The notes beneath the pieces were generated by a model. The model was not told the DNA's origin. It ran no database searches and was given only the letters and a program-made list of their open reading frames with translations. Below, piece by piece: positions 23,197-33,760 of a stretch of 64,000 nucleotides of DNA (position 1 is its first letter; every line of letters starts with the position of its first letter). The DNA lies in NCBI RefSeq assembly GCF_027921745.1, contig NC_079238.1, positions 2,108,001 to 2,172,000 of the forward strand, read 5' to 3'. This DNA comes from Schizosaccharomyces osmophilus. Lineage: Eukaryota > Ascomycota > Schizosaccharomycetes > Schizosaccharomycetales > Schizosaccharomycetaceae. Made by a program: the position numbers and the translations under genes.

Positions 23197-24298
23197 TTAG
23201 GAAGCAAAGGGGTTGTTAGAATCGGCACTTTGGGCAAGCTCGGGTGTTCCTAATGGATCCTTAATAGGTGAAGTTTGAAGTTGCTCGTGAGGGTGGTTTA
23301 AGTCATTGGCTTCGTCTTCTTCATAATGGTAACTACGATGGTGGTGATGGTGATGATTATGATGCTTTTCAGGCACATCCTCTTTTGAGTTGACCGAAGC
23401 ATCAGCATTAGCTTGTTCATCAACAAGATGATCCTTTACCGAGGAAGGAGGAGCTAGTTGAGCATCTTCGAACTCATCATGTTCCTTTACGGAGGGGGAT
23501 CTGTTACTCGCGGTAGGAAGTTCTTGTTGGATATAAAAAAAAGCTTCATTCGTAGGAAAGATTTGGTGATCAATACTATTGACTCTTGTGCCGTAATGCT
23601 TTACAATATGGTCCAAGCAAGTACTCAATCTACCACGAATGACAGAGAGGTCGGGATCAAAATTATCAAGCTTCCACAAAGAACTTGTAGGCATGGGAGA
23701 TTTTAATAAACGACGCACGAGTTCCAGGGTGAAAGCAGCGCTATAGACACCACAGTCATAACCATTTCGCTGTTGCTGTACAGGCATAGACTCGATTGTA
23801 AAATCTAGAAAATGTTAGTAAAAAGAAAATCTTGTAGATCGAGTTCGAACCTTTTTGAAAGAGCTTGGAAATCCGATTCAGCGCGCTGTAGCAATCCTTT
23901 GTTTTTCCATTGCTCATGGAATCATAATAATAACATTGGGAATCTGGCACGCTGACAGCCATAAGCGACCAATGAGTGCCTCCTGTTCCAGCATCATATT
24001 TGTCCATGTCATTGATAGGCATAAATATGTAATTGCAGGACAAAAGGTTTGGTGGAAGAGCGGACTTGAGCTCTTCGAGTGATGCCGGAGCCTCAGCAAG
24101 CAAAAAGACAAGGGAAGGTCTCAAAAGCAAAATTCCTTTGGCTTGAGTTGGGTATAAGGGATACCATAGATTTTCGATTAGTGCATCGACATAATCGAGT
24201 GACACGTCGGTAAACCAATTGGGTTTTTGAAGACTATCCACGTCTTCCTGCTTGAAGGAAATATCAAACATTTCCACAATGGTGTCATTTTGAGTCAT
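23197..24298 (-). CDS. nep1: NEDD8-specific cysteine protease Nep1 (C48 / Ulp1-like)
   Basis: Two exons, 24298-23851 and 23804-23197; 351 residues. Nep1 (DEN1/SENP8 type) removes NEDD8 from cullins and other substrates. The catalytic residues are visible: His109 in GGTHWSL, Asp126 in YYYDSM, the oxyanion Gln161 and Cys167 in NGYDCGVY. The frame forces an intron with the unusual donor GTTCGA (23850-23843), a TACTAAC branch and a CTAG acceptor; without it the ORF stops before the catalytic Cys. The C-terminus is low-complexity and includes a His-rich run (near 23330-23370). From memory S. pombe nep1 is SPBC17D11.01, adjacent to hrd1 as here. Confidence 0.94.
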
Positions 24299-25189
24299 TT
24301 TGGGCCGACAAGAATGGAAACGGGAAGAGAAATGGAAAAGTAAAGTGTAGGTCGTTGAGTGGATCCGCGAATGGTATTTTCGGAATTGCAGAAAACTCTT
24401 GAAATCCAGGATGAAAAAGAACCAGAGAGAATTGAAATAAAGAAATTAATTGAAGGAAATGCGTTGTCGGTCAAAACAATGGCAAAGCTACCAAAAATTA
24501 ATGGTTGACAAGACCAATTCACGCACAGACTTGATGAACGTTGCAAGAGAGGCAAAAACAAAAAAAAAACGAAATTCAACTTTCGCCTATAGTTTTGGTT
24601 TTGGTTTTAAGTGTACAGCTTGGCTTATAGAACAAATATATGCAAAGAAATTAATTGAAAGAAAAACTGTAAGAGAACACAAAGAATCGCTGGGAATTAG
24701 CTGGAATAAATAATGTAAGACTGTATGGCGTAAGGCAAAAGAGCATGAGACATCCGATGAGTTTCAGTAACCTGGAAGAAGAAGATACTCTAGCGTATTG
24801 CCTTTATTCTACAAATCAGTATTAAAAGGAACAACGTAATTCATAAATAACGATATCAACTACTAGTACAGTAAATACTTGTGAAATCATTTAAGGTTGA
24901 TTGTAGCTTGGAGGAACGAGAGCTGGTAAAGGAGTATGGAAAGGAAAATACAAAACAGAGTGAAACTGAAAGGACAACGTTTTTGAATCCCAAGCAACGA
25001 GAAGGATCGAACCACGAGAGGCGGAATAGGATGACAAAAAGATAAATGTACAAGGTCAGGTAGAAAGAAGGAGACAAAAGGAGAAAAAGAGGAAGCGAGA
25101 CAAATACAAAGGACAAATCCTTTTCATAAACATGGTGACGATGACAGTGGGGATGATCAGAGGTTTGGGGGAAGAGAATAAAAAAGCGT
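24299..25189. other. Intergenic: nep1 promoter and psl1 3' UTR
   Basis: About 890 bases. The plus strand from roughly 24,885 to 25,120 is strongly purine-rich (minus strand pyrimidine-rich), probably the psl1 3' UTR. A tRNA B-box-like GGTTCGATCC on the minus strand at 25004-25013 has no A box upstream. No gene was found. Confidence 0.5.
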
Positions 25190-26083
25190 TTAGCCTAAGG
25201 AATTGGACGACAATAGTTTATGGTCCACAGTGGGCCGACGAGGAGAGGCAGAGTAAACGGGAGTGGTTTCACGTTGCTGTTTTGGATGTTGTTGAGGATT
25301 GTTTGGGGATCGAAGCTGATTTGAGTCCCTGTGTCCTGGGGATGTGGGAAACGTTGGTGCAGAGGAATGGGCTGTGGAATCGTTCTGGGAAGGAGAATTG
25401 GCATAAGGAGGAGAAGTATGGAAGGTAGATGAAACAGGGTACACGGGTTGGCTTGCGGTAGGCGTCAAGGAGGGGACTGGAGAGGGAGACGTACGATGAG
25501 AGTGCCAAGAGACCAATAAATCTGCATAAGACTGTAAGTCTTCAAGAGTAATAAACAAATTAAACTCGTTAAACAGAAAAAAATTCAGTTCCAGATGGTT
25601 TAATTCCTGCACGGGAATCCCACCGACTTTGGAGTATCGGATATTGGTGTAAAAGATGTCGCTAAAAAATTTGCTGCCAGCAGTGAACCCAGCGATTAGA
25701 AAGCGATGAATATTGTAACTATTAATCAAAAAAGAAAAATTAAAATTCCGTACAACACGGTCAAGATATATTACAAGGCTCAAAAATACATCATTTGTTG
25801 CTGGGCAATATTTTAGAATGCGATGCAAATACGAGTATATCGAAATCGACGGAATATTTTTCGCTGAAAACACCAAGCTCGGGTTATTTAAACTTGTCGC
25901 TGAATATGGAATTTCATTAGGTTCTTTTCCCTCCTGTCGTTTGTCGTTTAGACGCGTTAGTCGCAAAAGAAACGTCGACAATATTTCCAGTAAAAAATCT
26001 TGGTTCAACGTTGATATGTCTACATGTTCCTTTATATTCGATAAATCTTGTTCAGATGTTAACAGCGTACATGCCAGTGTCAT
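25190..26083 (-). CDS. psl1: Pho80-type cyclin (Pho85 partner)
   Basis: Single exon, 297 residues from the ATG at 26083 (MTLACTLLTSE). Residues about 65-195 form a cyclin box of the PHO80 class (SIYSYLHRILKYCP, LVIYLDRVVRN, NIHRFLIAGF, SDIFYTNIRYSKVGG, ELNHLELNFFLFNEFNL), the set of motifs that binds Pho85-type kinases. The last 95 residues are Pro/Ser/Thr/Gln-rich. The family acts in phosphate and stress signalling; the exact role here is inferred. The frame is open about 19 codons upstream of the ATG without another ATG. Two forkhead-like GTAAACAAA sites lie upstream. Confidence 0.9.
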   Translation of the reverse strand: MTLACTLLTSEQDLSNIKEHVDISTLNQDFLLEILSTFLLRLTRLNDKRQEGKEPNEIPYSATSLNNPSLVFSAKNIPSISIYSYLHRILKYCPATNDVFLSLVIYLDRVVRNFNFSFLINSYNIHRFLIAGFTAGSKFFSDIFYTNIRYSKVGGIPVQELNHLELNFFLFNEFNLFITLEDLQSYADLLVSWHSHRTSPSPVPSLTPTASQPVYPVSSTFHTSPPYANSPSQNDSTAHSSAPTFPTSPGHRDSNQLRSPNNPQQHPKQQRETTPVYSASPRRPTVDHKLLSSNSLG

Positions 26084-26245
26084 AGAGCTCAAGTTGTTTT
26101 GTAGAATAGTTGGTGAAGGGCAAGATTGTTTTCTTCATGAAAACATACATGACGCAAACCGTACCAAGGCACACCTTGGTGTCCTACAAGGATTAGCTGG
26201 ATTCTCCATAGTAGCTAGGGAAGCGGAACCTACCTCGTTATCTAT

Positions 26246-26256
26246 GTAAACAAACA
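26246..26256 (+). promoter_or_regulatory. Forkhead (FLEX-like) site upstream of psl1
   Basis: GTAAACAAACA matches the FLEX consensus bound by fission yeast forkhead factors (Mei4, Fkh2/Sep1). It lies about 165 bases upstream of the psl1 ATG and is followed 20 bases on by a second GTAAACAAA. Motif evidence only. Confidence 0.4.
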
Positions 26257-26265
26257 GCCATCAGT

Positions 26266-26276
26266 GTAAACAAAAG
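26266..26276 (+). promoter_or_regulatory. Second forkhead-like site upstream of psl1
   Basis: GTAAACAAAAG, same orientation as the first site and 20 bases away; the spacing of two helical turns favours a real pair. A weaker ATAAACAAA lies near 26513. Confidence 0.35.
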
Positions 26277-27306
26277 AAAGGGTATTCAGAAAACGACATT
26301 CCAGAGCAGTAGAAACAAGTGAAACCATTTCAAAGTACAGCTCTTGTTTTTCGAAGTGTTTTCATGGGCAATGTGCTGAAAATATGTAGAGAAGAAAGCA
26401 AACGAAGAAGTATCTATTTAAGCTTCTTGTCCTCTTTCACAAACACATAGCTTTATTGATGCAATCTTGGAATGCATGTGCTCCATTATGTCTAAACTTC
26501 AATGTGCAAAACATAAACAAAGCGCTTGAGCGATGTTAAAACGGACAAATGGTGTAGGAGCAGAAGAGCGAACGAAAAAATCGTCAACCAAAATTGGGCA
26601 TGTAGAATCAATCGCATGCCTTTTGAAAAGATACCAGAAATTGCAATTGCTTTTCTCTTGGGTCTCATTGTTATAATATACGTCTATAGTAACGAAGCAT
26701 TCTTCCTTGTTGGACATATGAACTGTTGCATCTTATACCATTGAGATTTCATTAGCAAACTTATATAGCAGTAATTATACTGATCCTTGAAGAACTGAAT
26801 TTTCTAGACAATAAATTATCTTTATTTTTTTATTTCATATTTTCCCATTAAAATACCATGACTCGCAAATTTCAATGGTCATTCTGTATTTATCAAAAAG
26901 AATTTCAAAGGAGCACAGACAGTAATGGTAACTTTAAGTAGATACCTCAATCAAATAAAAAAAAAAAGTTTCTTTTAAAGCTTTTCCAGTATAGCAACAT
27001 TACCAAAAGAATTTAGATGATTTATTCAGAAGAGATTCCTAGAGAAAACATAGATCACTGCATCCTTGAAAAGGTAAAGATGTGTCAAAATCAATAAAGT
27101 TATATATATATTAGAATGATCTTCTCAAAATTTTTCATCTGTCCTTTTTAATAGTTCTTCTGAAAGCTTTGCTTTTGGTAAAAATGATTGAAGTTATACT
27201 AGGTAAAACTAGTCCAACACCATCGTGTAACGCTATAAAAAATTAATTCATGCATTACAATTTCCAATTCTCATCCTTTCAATATTTCACTCTTTAAGTG
27301 CGGGTT

Positions 27307-27333
27307 CTTTGTTTGTTTGTTTGTTTATTTATT
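27307..27333 (+). repeat. TTTG/TTTA tetranucleotide run
   Basis: Several copies of TTTG followed by TTTA units just upstream of the 58-codon candidate gene. A simple microsatellite. Confidence 0.7.
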
Positions 27334-27406
27334 TGATTGTCCTTTATTATGACACCAGACCTCTTCTGCTTTTTATTCTTTCATATCTCTACTTTTTATT
27401 TTTTAA

Positions 27407-27583
27407 ATGCCCCGTTTCATCAAAGAGTTCGTTGAAAGTCGAAACAAATTGGTAAAGTCTGAAAAACCAGTGCTTTCCAAATATGCGACCTTCTCGGATC
27501 CTCCTTCCTCGTCTGGGATATCATCTACTTTCAAATCCTATGATGGACCCTATGGACCCAAGATTTATGTATTAACTCATTAG
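27407..27583 (+). CDS. Candidate small protein, 58 residues
   Basis: An ATG-to-TAG frame of 58 codons inside a gap otherwise empty for 2 kb. It starts MPRFIKEFVESRNKL and ends YDGPYGPKIYVLTH. The composition is balanced (charged N-terminal helix, Ser/Pro middle, aromatic tail), unlike the low-complexity frames around it. The T-rich sequence before the ATG resembles leaders in this genome. It would be convergent with lsm5. I recognise no family, and coding status is not proven; conservation in other Schizosaccharomyces would decide. Confidence 0.45.
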   Translation: MPRFIKEFVESRNKLVKSEKPVLSKYATFSDPPSSSGISSTFKSYDGPYGPKIYVLTH

Positions 27584-28202
27584 GCTCCATTAGATGGGAG
27601 CTTTTCAAGGAATCATCAGCCAAATGACGGATGGTTTGATTTCTCTTTTTCTTCCATATCATGGAACAAGACCTTACAAGGGCAAAAGAGAGCGATGATT
27701 TTACACTCTTTTTCAACTTGGTGCCTTTTGTTTTTCATTTGATGTTCTTTTTCTTTTCAACCAGGATCACAAGTTTCATACGACTCGACGAAACGCATAG
27801 AAAATACGATTTTCCATTCTCGAGTCGGTGGCCTTTTTCCTTTTTTTTCATACGTCTTGCTTTGATGTTCCTTTTTCGGCCTTTTTTATTTTTATTTTTT
27901 TTTGTTTAGCGCTCGTGCGTTCATGAATATATTTTGTTTAGTATTTTATACAAAAACTCCTTTTCTTGCTCAAACATCGTCGATGCAGAATTCATAGACA
28001 GTCTCCTCAAGAGTAAAGGGAAAGCTTTCATAAAACCATTACATTCATACTTTTTCTTGGCGTTTGAAGCGTTACTCACACTAGTACTGGCATTCAAAGT
28101 CCCTTTCAAAATTCATGGATTCTCCACATAAACTATTTTTTCAGACTAATCTCCATTGCGTAGCTTCCATAAAAATGCGAATGATTTCATATTCATACAC
28201 TT

Positions 28203-28662
28203 TTATTCGGGTTTGCCTCCCGGTATCAACTGAAATTTCTGTTAGCACCCCCATTTCGTACCAGAGTATAACTGTTGTTTTCATATGCCTTACCATGCAC
28301 ATCCCATTTCCGTTTAGAAGCATTTCCGAGTGCTTTTCTGTTGTACCATGAATCGTGTCACTGCATAAAATGTCAACACAAATCTTTCATTCCAAAAACA
28401 CATACTGTTCGGTAACGTCTCTCAAGACAATGTTCACATAATCATCAAAGCCAACCAAAGTGCCCACGAATTCTCTCTCACCCTTCATAATCACCCATAA
28501 ATTTGATCCAACGCATTTGTCAATTAACTCTGCCAGATTAGCTGCGTTCAGGCTTCATAACGTAAATTGCTTCAACAAGAAAAGTTGTATCGTTTTTTTT
28601 CTTATCATTCCTTTGAAAATTCCCGTTCTTTACGTACCTAAAGGTAAAATAGTCATCGACAT
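28203..28662 (-). CDS. lsm5: U6 snRNA-associated Sm-like protein Lsm5
   Basis: Four exons with no long ORF: 28662-28638, 28529-28406, 28360-28294 and 28229-28203; 80 residues. Spliced, it opens [20 protein letters not shown], continues with [20 protein letters not shown] and [13 protein letters not shown], and ends LIPGGKPE, all Lsm5 signatures (Sm1 and Sm2 motifs). Lsm5 is part of the Lsm1-7 ring (mRNA decapping) and the Lsm2-8 ring (U6 snRNA). Introns show GTACGT, GTATGT and GTAAGG donors; the last has a GCTAAC branch. Length and exon design fit the S. pombe gene as I remember it. The gene is invisible to simple ORF scanning. Confidence 0.95.
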
Positions 28663-29028
28663 GGTGTTTAGTAGTATGCAATAATACCTTCCAACAGCCA
28701 ACCTACCTTTTGTGCTCCAAAGGCTTCTTGATGAATTTTTTTTATTTTCTATTGTGTATTAATATTTAACTTATTTCTTTTTTTTGTTTTTGGAAGCTTT
28801 TTTAAATTGCTATATAGCTTTTCACGCGAATTGAATTGCATCGTTTCAACCATCGCTAATTCTTCATGATAGCTCGCTTTTAACTAAAGAACTGTCAAAG
28901 CCTTGTTTTCTTTTCGTTTTCAATTTATAACTGGATCCACTGATTCTCAAGATTCTAAACCTTGAAACGCAAGTGTCTTACTACTCAAAATAAAAAATAC
29001 TCTATTTATTTCACCTAAACATAGCAGC
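28663..29028. other. Divergent promoter, lsm5 and rtp1
   Basis: About 365 AT-rich bases between divergent starts, with T runs and no recognised factor site. Confidence 0.5.
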
Positions 29029-31326
29029 ATGAGTATTGAAACAATTCAAGAAAAAAATGCAATTGACAGGATTGTGGACCTAACACGATCTCTGAACAAC
29101 AATAACGATTCCAGTGCGTTGCTTACAAAACTTCAAAATGCCGTCGGGAATCAAGACGTCTTGGAAACTCTTTTGAGTCAATTAGCTGAAATTGTTTCTT
29201 ATGACCCAGACATGCCAGTTAGCATAACTTCCATTCGGTGTTTGCAACTCTCTGTTCACTTGGTATTTCTCTTAGGCATTTATACCCAAGTTCCTAAGGA
29301 GCTACTTGCTCCCGCAAAGATCAAAGCCGTTCCACCTTTTTCCCCCAAAACAAGCATCCTTTCTATATTTAAATTTCTAGTCCCTGCACTGCTTAAACCG
29401 AATTTGCTTCAAGGTCCAGTAAGTCTTCATTACGCAGATTTACTAATGGTGTATCTTTACCTTCAAAACACCTATGAACCTAATTTGCTCAACGAAGATT
29501 TTGGAGTTACCAAAGAATCGCTTATTCGCGTCATGTCACCAGAATTCGTTGATCCCGCGAAAATGATATCTGCATGTTTGCAATTATTACAGCCAAAAGT
29601 TCCTCCATGGATGCGAACACAACTCAATCATTACCTAACGACTAGTCTATGCAAACGCAACGGCGTTGAAGGGTTCTTGAAGGTTTTTATGCAAATAAAC
29701 CCCAATTCAATTGAAAGAGCTCAACAAGCCGCTCGTCTTATCTCATCCGTTCCAAAAAATATGAATGAACAGGTATGTACTTTTTAATTTGAGTTCTTTT
29801 TCCAAAAAGCTAACCAACAGACTTATTTGAGCTTGATACTTCCTCAGATTTGGAACTTATTCTTTAATTTACCAAGACTTGCTTGCCAAATCACCATCGC
29901 ACTTTTAGCAACTCACAGACATCTCACTTGGGATTTCTTGAACAAACAACTTTCTCCGTTAATGTCCCCAACTATTATTGATCTTACCCCTGTTGAAAAT
30001 TGTCTAAAGGTTTTGGATGCTTTTGCTTCCATCGGAAATGAAGACATGATAAAAATAGCCGAAGGATTTGTTCCTTCACTACTTCAGTTACAACCTAATA
30101 GTACTCTTGGAAAGCAGGTGCAGGAAAGCTTACTAACGATTATTTCAAAAACCGGTACCAGACCTCTGCTTCAATCTCTTGAATCCATCCATCATTTGAG
30201 TTCTTTTTGTCATTTGCTATCCAATTCACAACTTGCTCAATTTTTACCCCAGTTACTTGAATTATGGGTTATGCAACCTGCAGAGCATCGTTTAGAGTTA
30301 CTTGAGGTTGTACAGTATGCCCTCACAAGAGTTGACACAGATGAAATCCCGAGTGAACTCATGGTTTCGGTTTGCAGTAATTTGATCGGCGAAGTTACAG
30401 AAAACTTGAACAACTCTGAATCCGTCCTTGATATTTCTTCAAGAAGAGACGTTGTAGAAGAAAATGAGGAAATTTTACTTATTTTATTACATCTTTTATC
30501 TTCCGTTATTGGAAGAAATCGAGAGTTGGGTCACAAAAACTCAATTCCATCTCTTCTCTCTCCTTTAAAACAACTGGCAGATTACCCCAATCAAGTCATA
30601 TCAGCGTTAGCAAATGATGTTTATAAGACGCTAATAAAGGAAAATGATGACTATTCATCTGCTTTATCGTATATCCATAATGATCAAGTTCCAGTTCGAG
30701 GTCAAGGAATCTATATGCTTCGAAAGTTAATTGAAGCCAAGGATAAGAGAGTTAACCCACTTCGAATACTGCACACCTTGTTGGGGCTTTTGACGGATGA
30801 AGATAGCTATGTGCATTTGAATGTTATCGCTGCTTTAGTGTCTCTGTGCGACAAATATGGAGATATGATGATACAACTCCTTAGTGAATATTCAAAGGTT
30901 CAAAAGTATTCCACTGATGAAACTTTGCTGATCGGACAAGCCATATACCAAAGTATGGAGCGATTGGGTGAACTTACTTCAAAGTATTATGGACAGATAG
31001 AACAGACGTGTTTAATTCTATTGAACGATGAGGTTATTGATGTCAAGATTTCTGCTTTAAACGTCGCTGAATTACTATGTCGCTATTCATCGAGCAATGC
31101 TTTTGTTGAATCAGCCGCCGCTATTTTGAATTTAGAAAAGACAGAAGATAAAAAGTTTCTGCGAAGAGTTGCTCTTCAAGTTCTTAATTCATCTTCTCAT
31201 TTACCAAGCTCAGTAATTACAATTTTGGAATATTTAAGTACTCATGATGAAGATGGTTTTATTCGTGAGCAGTGCTCTCGACTGGTTATTAATAAAACCG
31301 AAGAAAATAGGTTCTTTTTGGGATAA
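29029..31326 (+). CDS. rtp1: HEAT-repeat protein, Rtp1/TANGO6 family
   Basis: Two exons, 29029-29772 and 29821-31326, 749 residues; the 48-nt intron has its GCTAACC branch almost touching the CAG acceptor. The whole protein is helical and HEAT-like. The region around residues 560-660 (NPLRILHTLLGLLTDEDSYV, then LIGQAIYQSMERLGELTSKY) matches the RTP1/TANGO6 C-terminal domain pattern as I know it. Rtp1 in budding yeast helps assemble and import RNA polymerases into the nucleus; that role is transferred by family. Start is the first ATG after AT-rich leader. Convergent with ltc1, about 200 bases apart. Confidence 0.82.
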
Positions 31327-31528
31327 TTTGGGATACATTACAATAAATCACGACTCATTTGCACAAAGATCTTTTGGTAATTTTGTAAAATTCATTAGAA
31401 ACTATCATAAAAAGAAATAAAGTGTGCTTTCGTTAACGTAATATACTTAGAAAAAAAAGCACAATCAAAATTATACCTTTCTTTTTTCTTTCATAAGAAA
31501 AAAAAACCTTTGGCAAAAATAAACCCTT

Positions 31529-33760
31529 TTAATCTCGTTCACTTTCCAGTTTCTCAAGTCTATCTTTTAGTTTCCTTAATTTTCGTTCCATATAATCAGT
31601 AGCTACTTTAAGTTTCCCATTCTCTATGTTTACCGCGTCGGCATCATACAAATAATCTCGCTCCTGCTCAATGCTGTCCATTCTTGACGAAAGCCATAAT
31701 TTGAAAGTGAAGTCGTCCATTGGTATATGCTCCACGGAATCTCCTTCTAAGGCAGGATTTCGAAAAGGCGATGTAGGGTTTTTAGGATGAACTAACCGTC
31801 CCATATACCACCATTGTAAGATAATCAGAAAAAACATCAAAACAAAAAGCAAATAGATAGGTTGCGATAGAAAAGACAGTCCTTTAGGAATATAGCTCAC
31901 AAAATTGCCCAATGAGGCTAATACTGATGACTGGCTATTTGAAGAATTTGCTTCTTTGGAGTCCGAACTCATTGAAGGTGGTTCCTTCTTCTTTTTCAAG
32001 ACTGTTTTTCGTTTTCGTTTTCCTTTCCCGGGAGATTTATAGGATTCGAGAGCATTAATTAGGCTCTTCATGTATGCCATTTGACCTTCTTGTGCTCCTT
32101 TTTCAATAGGACCTTTCAGCCAGGAACTCTTACTCCAATCAACAGAGTAACTCGCATCCAGTTTTGTTTTTGAATTACTACCCCAATAACAAGCATATTG
32201 GGTCTTTGTTAAAAAAGAAGAACCACTGGGAACGTCTGGAGTAGAAGCTATAGATAATACTTGGATATAATCGTTAATATCGAGATGCTCGATTGTATCT
32301 GTGATGTAGCAAGTTGTTTGTCGGTATGGAGGAGCTACTGGCTTTATGTACTGTACTTTTCGTGTCCATTTGTCTTCCTCTTTCATCCATCTACTAAACT
32401 TAATGTCAGAAAGCTTTTCCTCCTTGAAAAAATTAGTTAGCCAAGTAGTATCAGATCCCCAAAGCAGCAAAAAAACAGTTGAGAGCGGAAGTGGGATGGC
32501 TTCCTTTGAACAAAGGACATGGGAAAGAGGATTACCGGTCCACGAGGTTGGAGCGTGAGAAGTGACCTGTGTAACGAACTGGAAGTTATCATCGGAAACC
32601 TGATTACTATTTTTTTTATCTAAATTGTCATCAGAGCCATTTTCATGTTTGGAAACGTTGGGCTCATGTTCGAATCCTTCGGAACTTTGTGATTGATTAG
32701 CACCGTCATCATCCGAAACGTCCTCATTCTCTTCAGTATTGCCATCAGAATCATCGTACTGATCATCGTCGTCTTCAGAGCTGTTGGAAAATTCACCATC
32801 AGACCGACTGTATCCATGCCCAAGATGCTTTCGAGTAGCGTCGGATACATTATACCCATTAGCAGCCATATTTAAGAAGGGATGAATATTTTTCCAGATG
32901 GTAATAATCAATTGAAAGGTGGTATCACGAGAAATAAAAGAAGCAAACACATAACGAGCATGGAGAGTGGTTATTTGTATGGCATTAGGAAAAACGACGG
33001 CGGTGGACTTTTTTTCAACAGAAACAATTTCTGTAACCGGTATAATGATACTCGTGACCCAACCAAATATACTAGAATTAAAGCATATATGTTGCTCCGA
33101 GAGATACAGCCTTCCATGCAGGAAGATGTCTCTTTGCAGGGCACAACCATAATCGTCAATGAGATGGTCATCAGAAGGAAGGGTTTTAAAAATGACATGA
33201 AAATCATGGTTTCGTTTATTGCTAGCAAAAGCATACCCAGACAAGCTCCCAGGATCTCCGCCTGCAGAAGAAGCTATGGATATTTTTCGGGACGCTGAAG
33301 TAACCGCCGAGCCTTGAGTTGCTGTTTGCTCCAAAGGCGGCAAATTAGAGGTATGGGGCTGCATATTAACAACCTTATTTCGCGGAGGTGAAGTATCAAT
33401 AGCCTCTGGCTCCCGATCAGCATCCACATCTTCAGGTTTTACCGACTCTTCTTGACCTAACTCAGGCTTTCCATTCCTTGCAACATCCTTTTCAAAGTTT
33501 TCCAATTTTAATTCACCTTCCCCGAAAGGAACCTCATCTTTATCTTTACTGCTTCTTGCCTTTCCGGTGTAAGACCTGGCCTGCTCGTTTTGGTCCAATG
33601 CTGAGTCGCCTTCCGAAAACGCCCGTTGATTTGTTCCATCACCTGCACCTGCATTTCCCATACGAATGTTGTGTTTTGGTTGAACAGCTTCGTTAACCAC
33701 GCCGCTCAATCGCGTTACTGCAGAATTAAGAAAACTAGAAAATGGGCCCTCTTCCTTCAT
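31529..33760 (-). CDS. ltc1: GRAM/VASt-domain sterol transfer protein (Ltc1/Lam type)
   Basis: Single exon, 743 residues from ATG 33760 (MKEEGPFSSF). Domain order: a disordered N-terminus, a GRAM domain at about 185-295 (FKTLPSDDHLIDDYGCALQR, ICFNSSIFGW), an acidic linker, a VASt/StART-like domain at about 400-590 (containing FSRWMKEEDKW and YWGSNSKTKLDASYSVDWSK), one transmembrane helix near 640-660 (IYLLFVLMFFLIILQWWYM) and a C-terminal coiled coil. This is the Lam/Ltc/GRAMD1 architecture: ER-anchored proteins moving sterol at ER-plasma-membrane contacts. The frame is open four codons upstream through a TTG only. Confidence 0.93.
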   Translation of the reverse strand: MKEEGPFSSFLNSAVTRLSGVVNEAVQPKHNIRMGNAGAGDGTNQRAFSEGDSALDQNEQARSYTGKARSSKDKDEVPFGEGELKLENFEKDVARNGKPELGQEESVKPEDVDADREPEAIDTSPPRNKVVNMQPHTSNLPPLEQTATQGSAVTSASRKISIASSAGGDPGSLSGYAFASNKRNHDFHVIFKTLPSDDHLIDDYGCALQRDIFLHGRLYLSEQHICFNSSIFGWVTSIIIPVTEIVSVEKKSTAVVFPNAIQITTLHARYVFASFISRDTTFQLIITIWKNIHPFLNMAANGYNVSDATRKHLGHGYSRSDGEFSNSSEDDDDQYDDSDGNTEENEDVSDDDGANQSQSSEGFEHEPNVSKHENGSDDNLDKKNSNQVSDDNFQFVTQVTSHAPTSWTGNPLSHVLCSKEAIPLPLSTVFLLLWGSDTTWLTNFFKEEKLSDIKFSRWMKEEDKWTRKVQYIKPVAPPYRQTTCYITDTIEHLDINDYIQVLSIASTPDVPSGSSFLTKTQYACYWGSNSKTKLDASYSVDWSKSSWLKGPIEKGAQEGQMAYMKSLINALESYKSPGKGKRKRKTVLKKKKEPPSMSSDSKEANSSNSQSSVLASLGNFVSYIPKGLSFLSQPIYLLFVLMFFLIILQWWYMGRLVHPKNPTSPFRNPALEGDSVEHIPMDDFTFKLWLSSRMDSIEQERDYLYDADAVNIENGKLKVATDYMERKLRKLKDRLEKLESERD

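Larger units (their letters stand above)
26084..28202. other. 2.1-kb gap with forkhead sites and one candidate small gene
   Basis: The longest gap in the window. It has the psl1 promoter on its left, lsm5 3' sequence on its right, and a 58-codon ORF at 27407-27583 (listed separately). A TTTG/TTTA tandem run lies at 27307-27333 and long T tracts at 27,740-27,905. No other coding exon or RNA gene was recognised. Confidence 0.5.

Noticed and set aside
24450-24713. 88-codon plus-strand frame between nep1 and psl1.
   Set aside because: Lys/Thr-rich translation of AT-rich sequence, no pattern, antisense to likely leader sequence.
25004-25013. tRNA B-box-like GGTTCGATCC on the minus strand.
   Set aside because: No A box, no cloverleaf arms and no T-run terminator in place.
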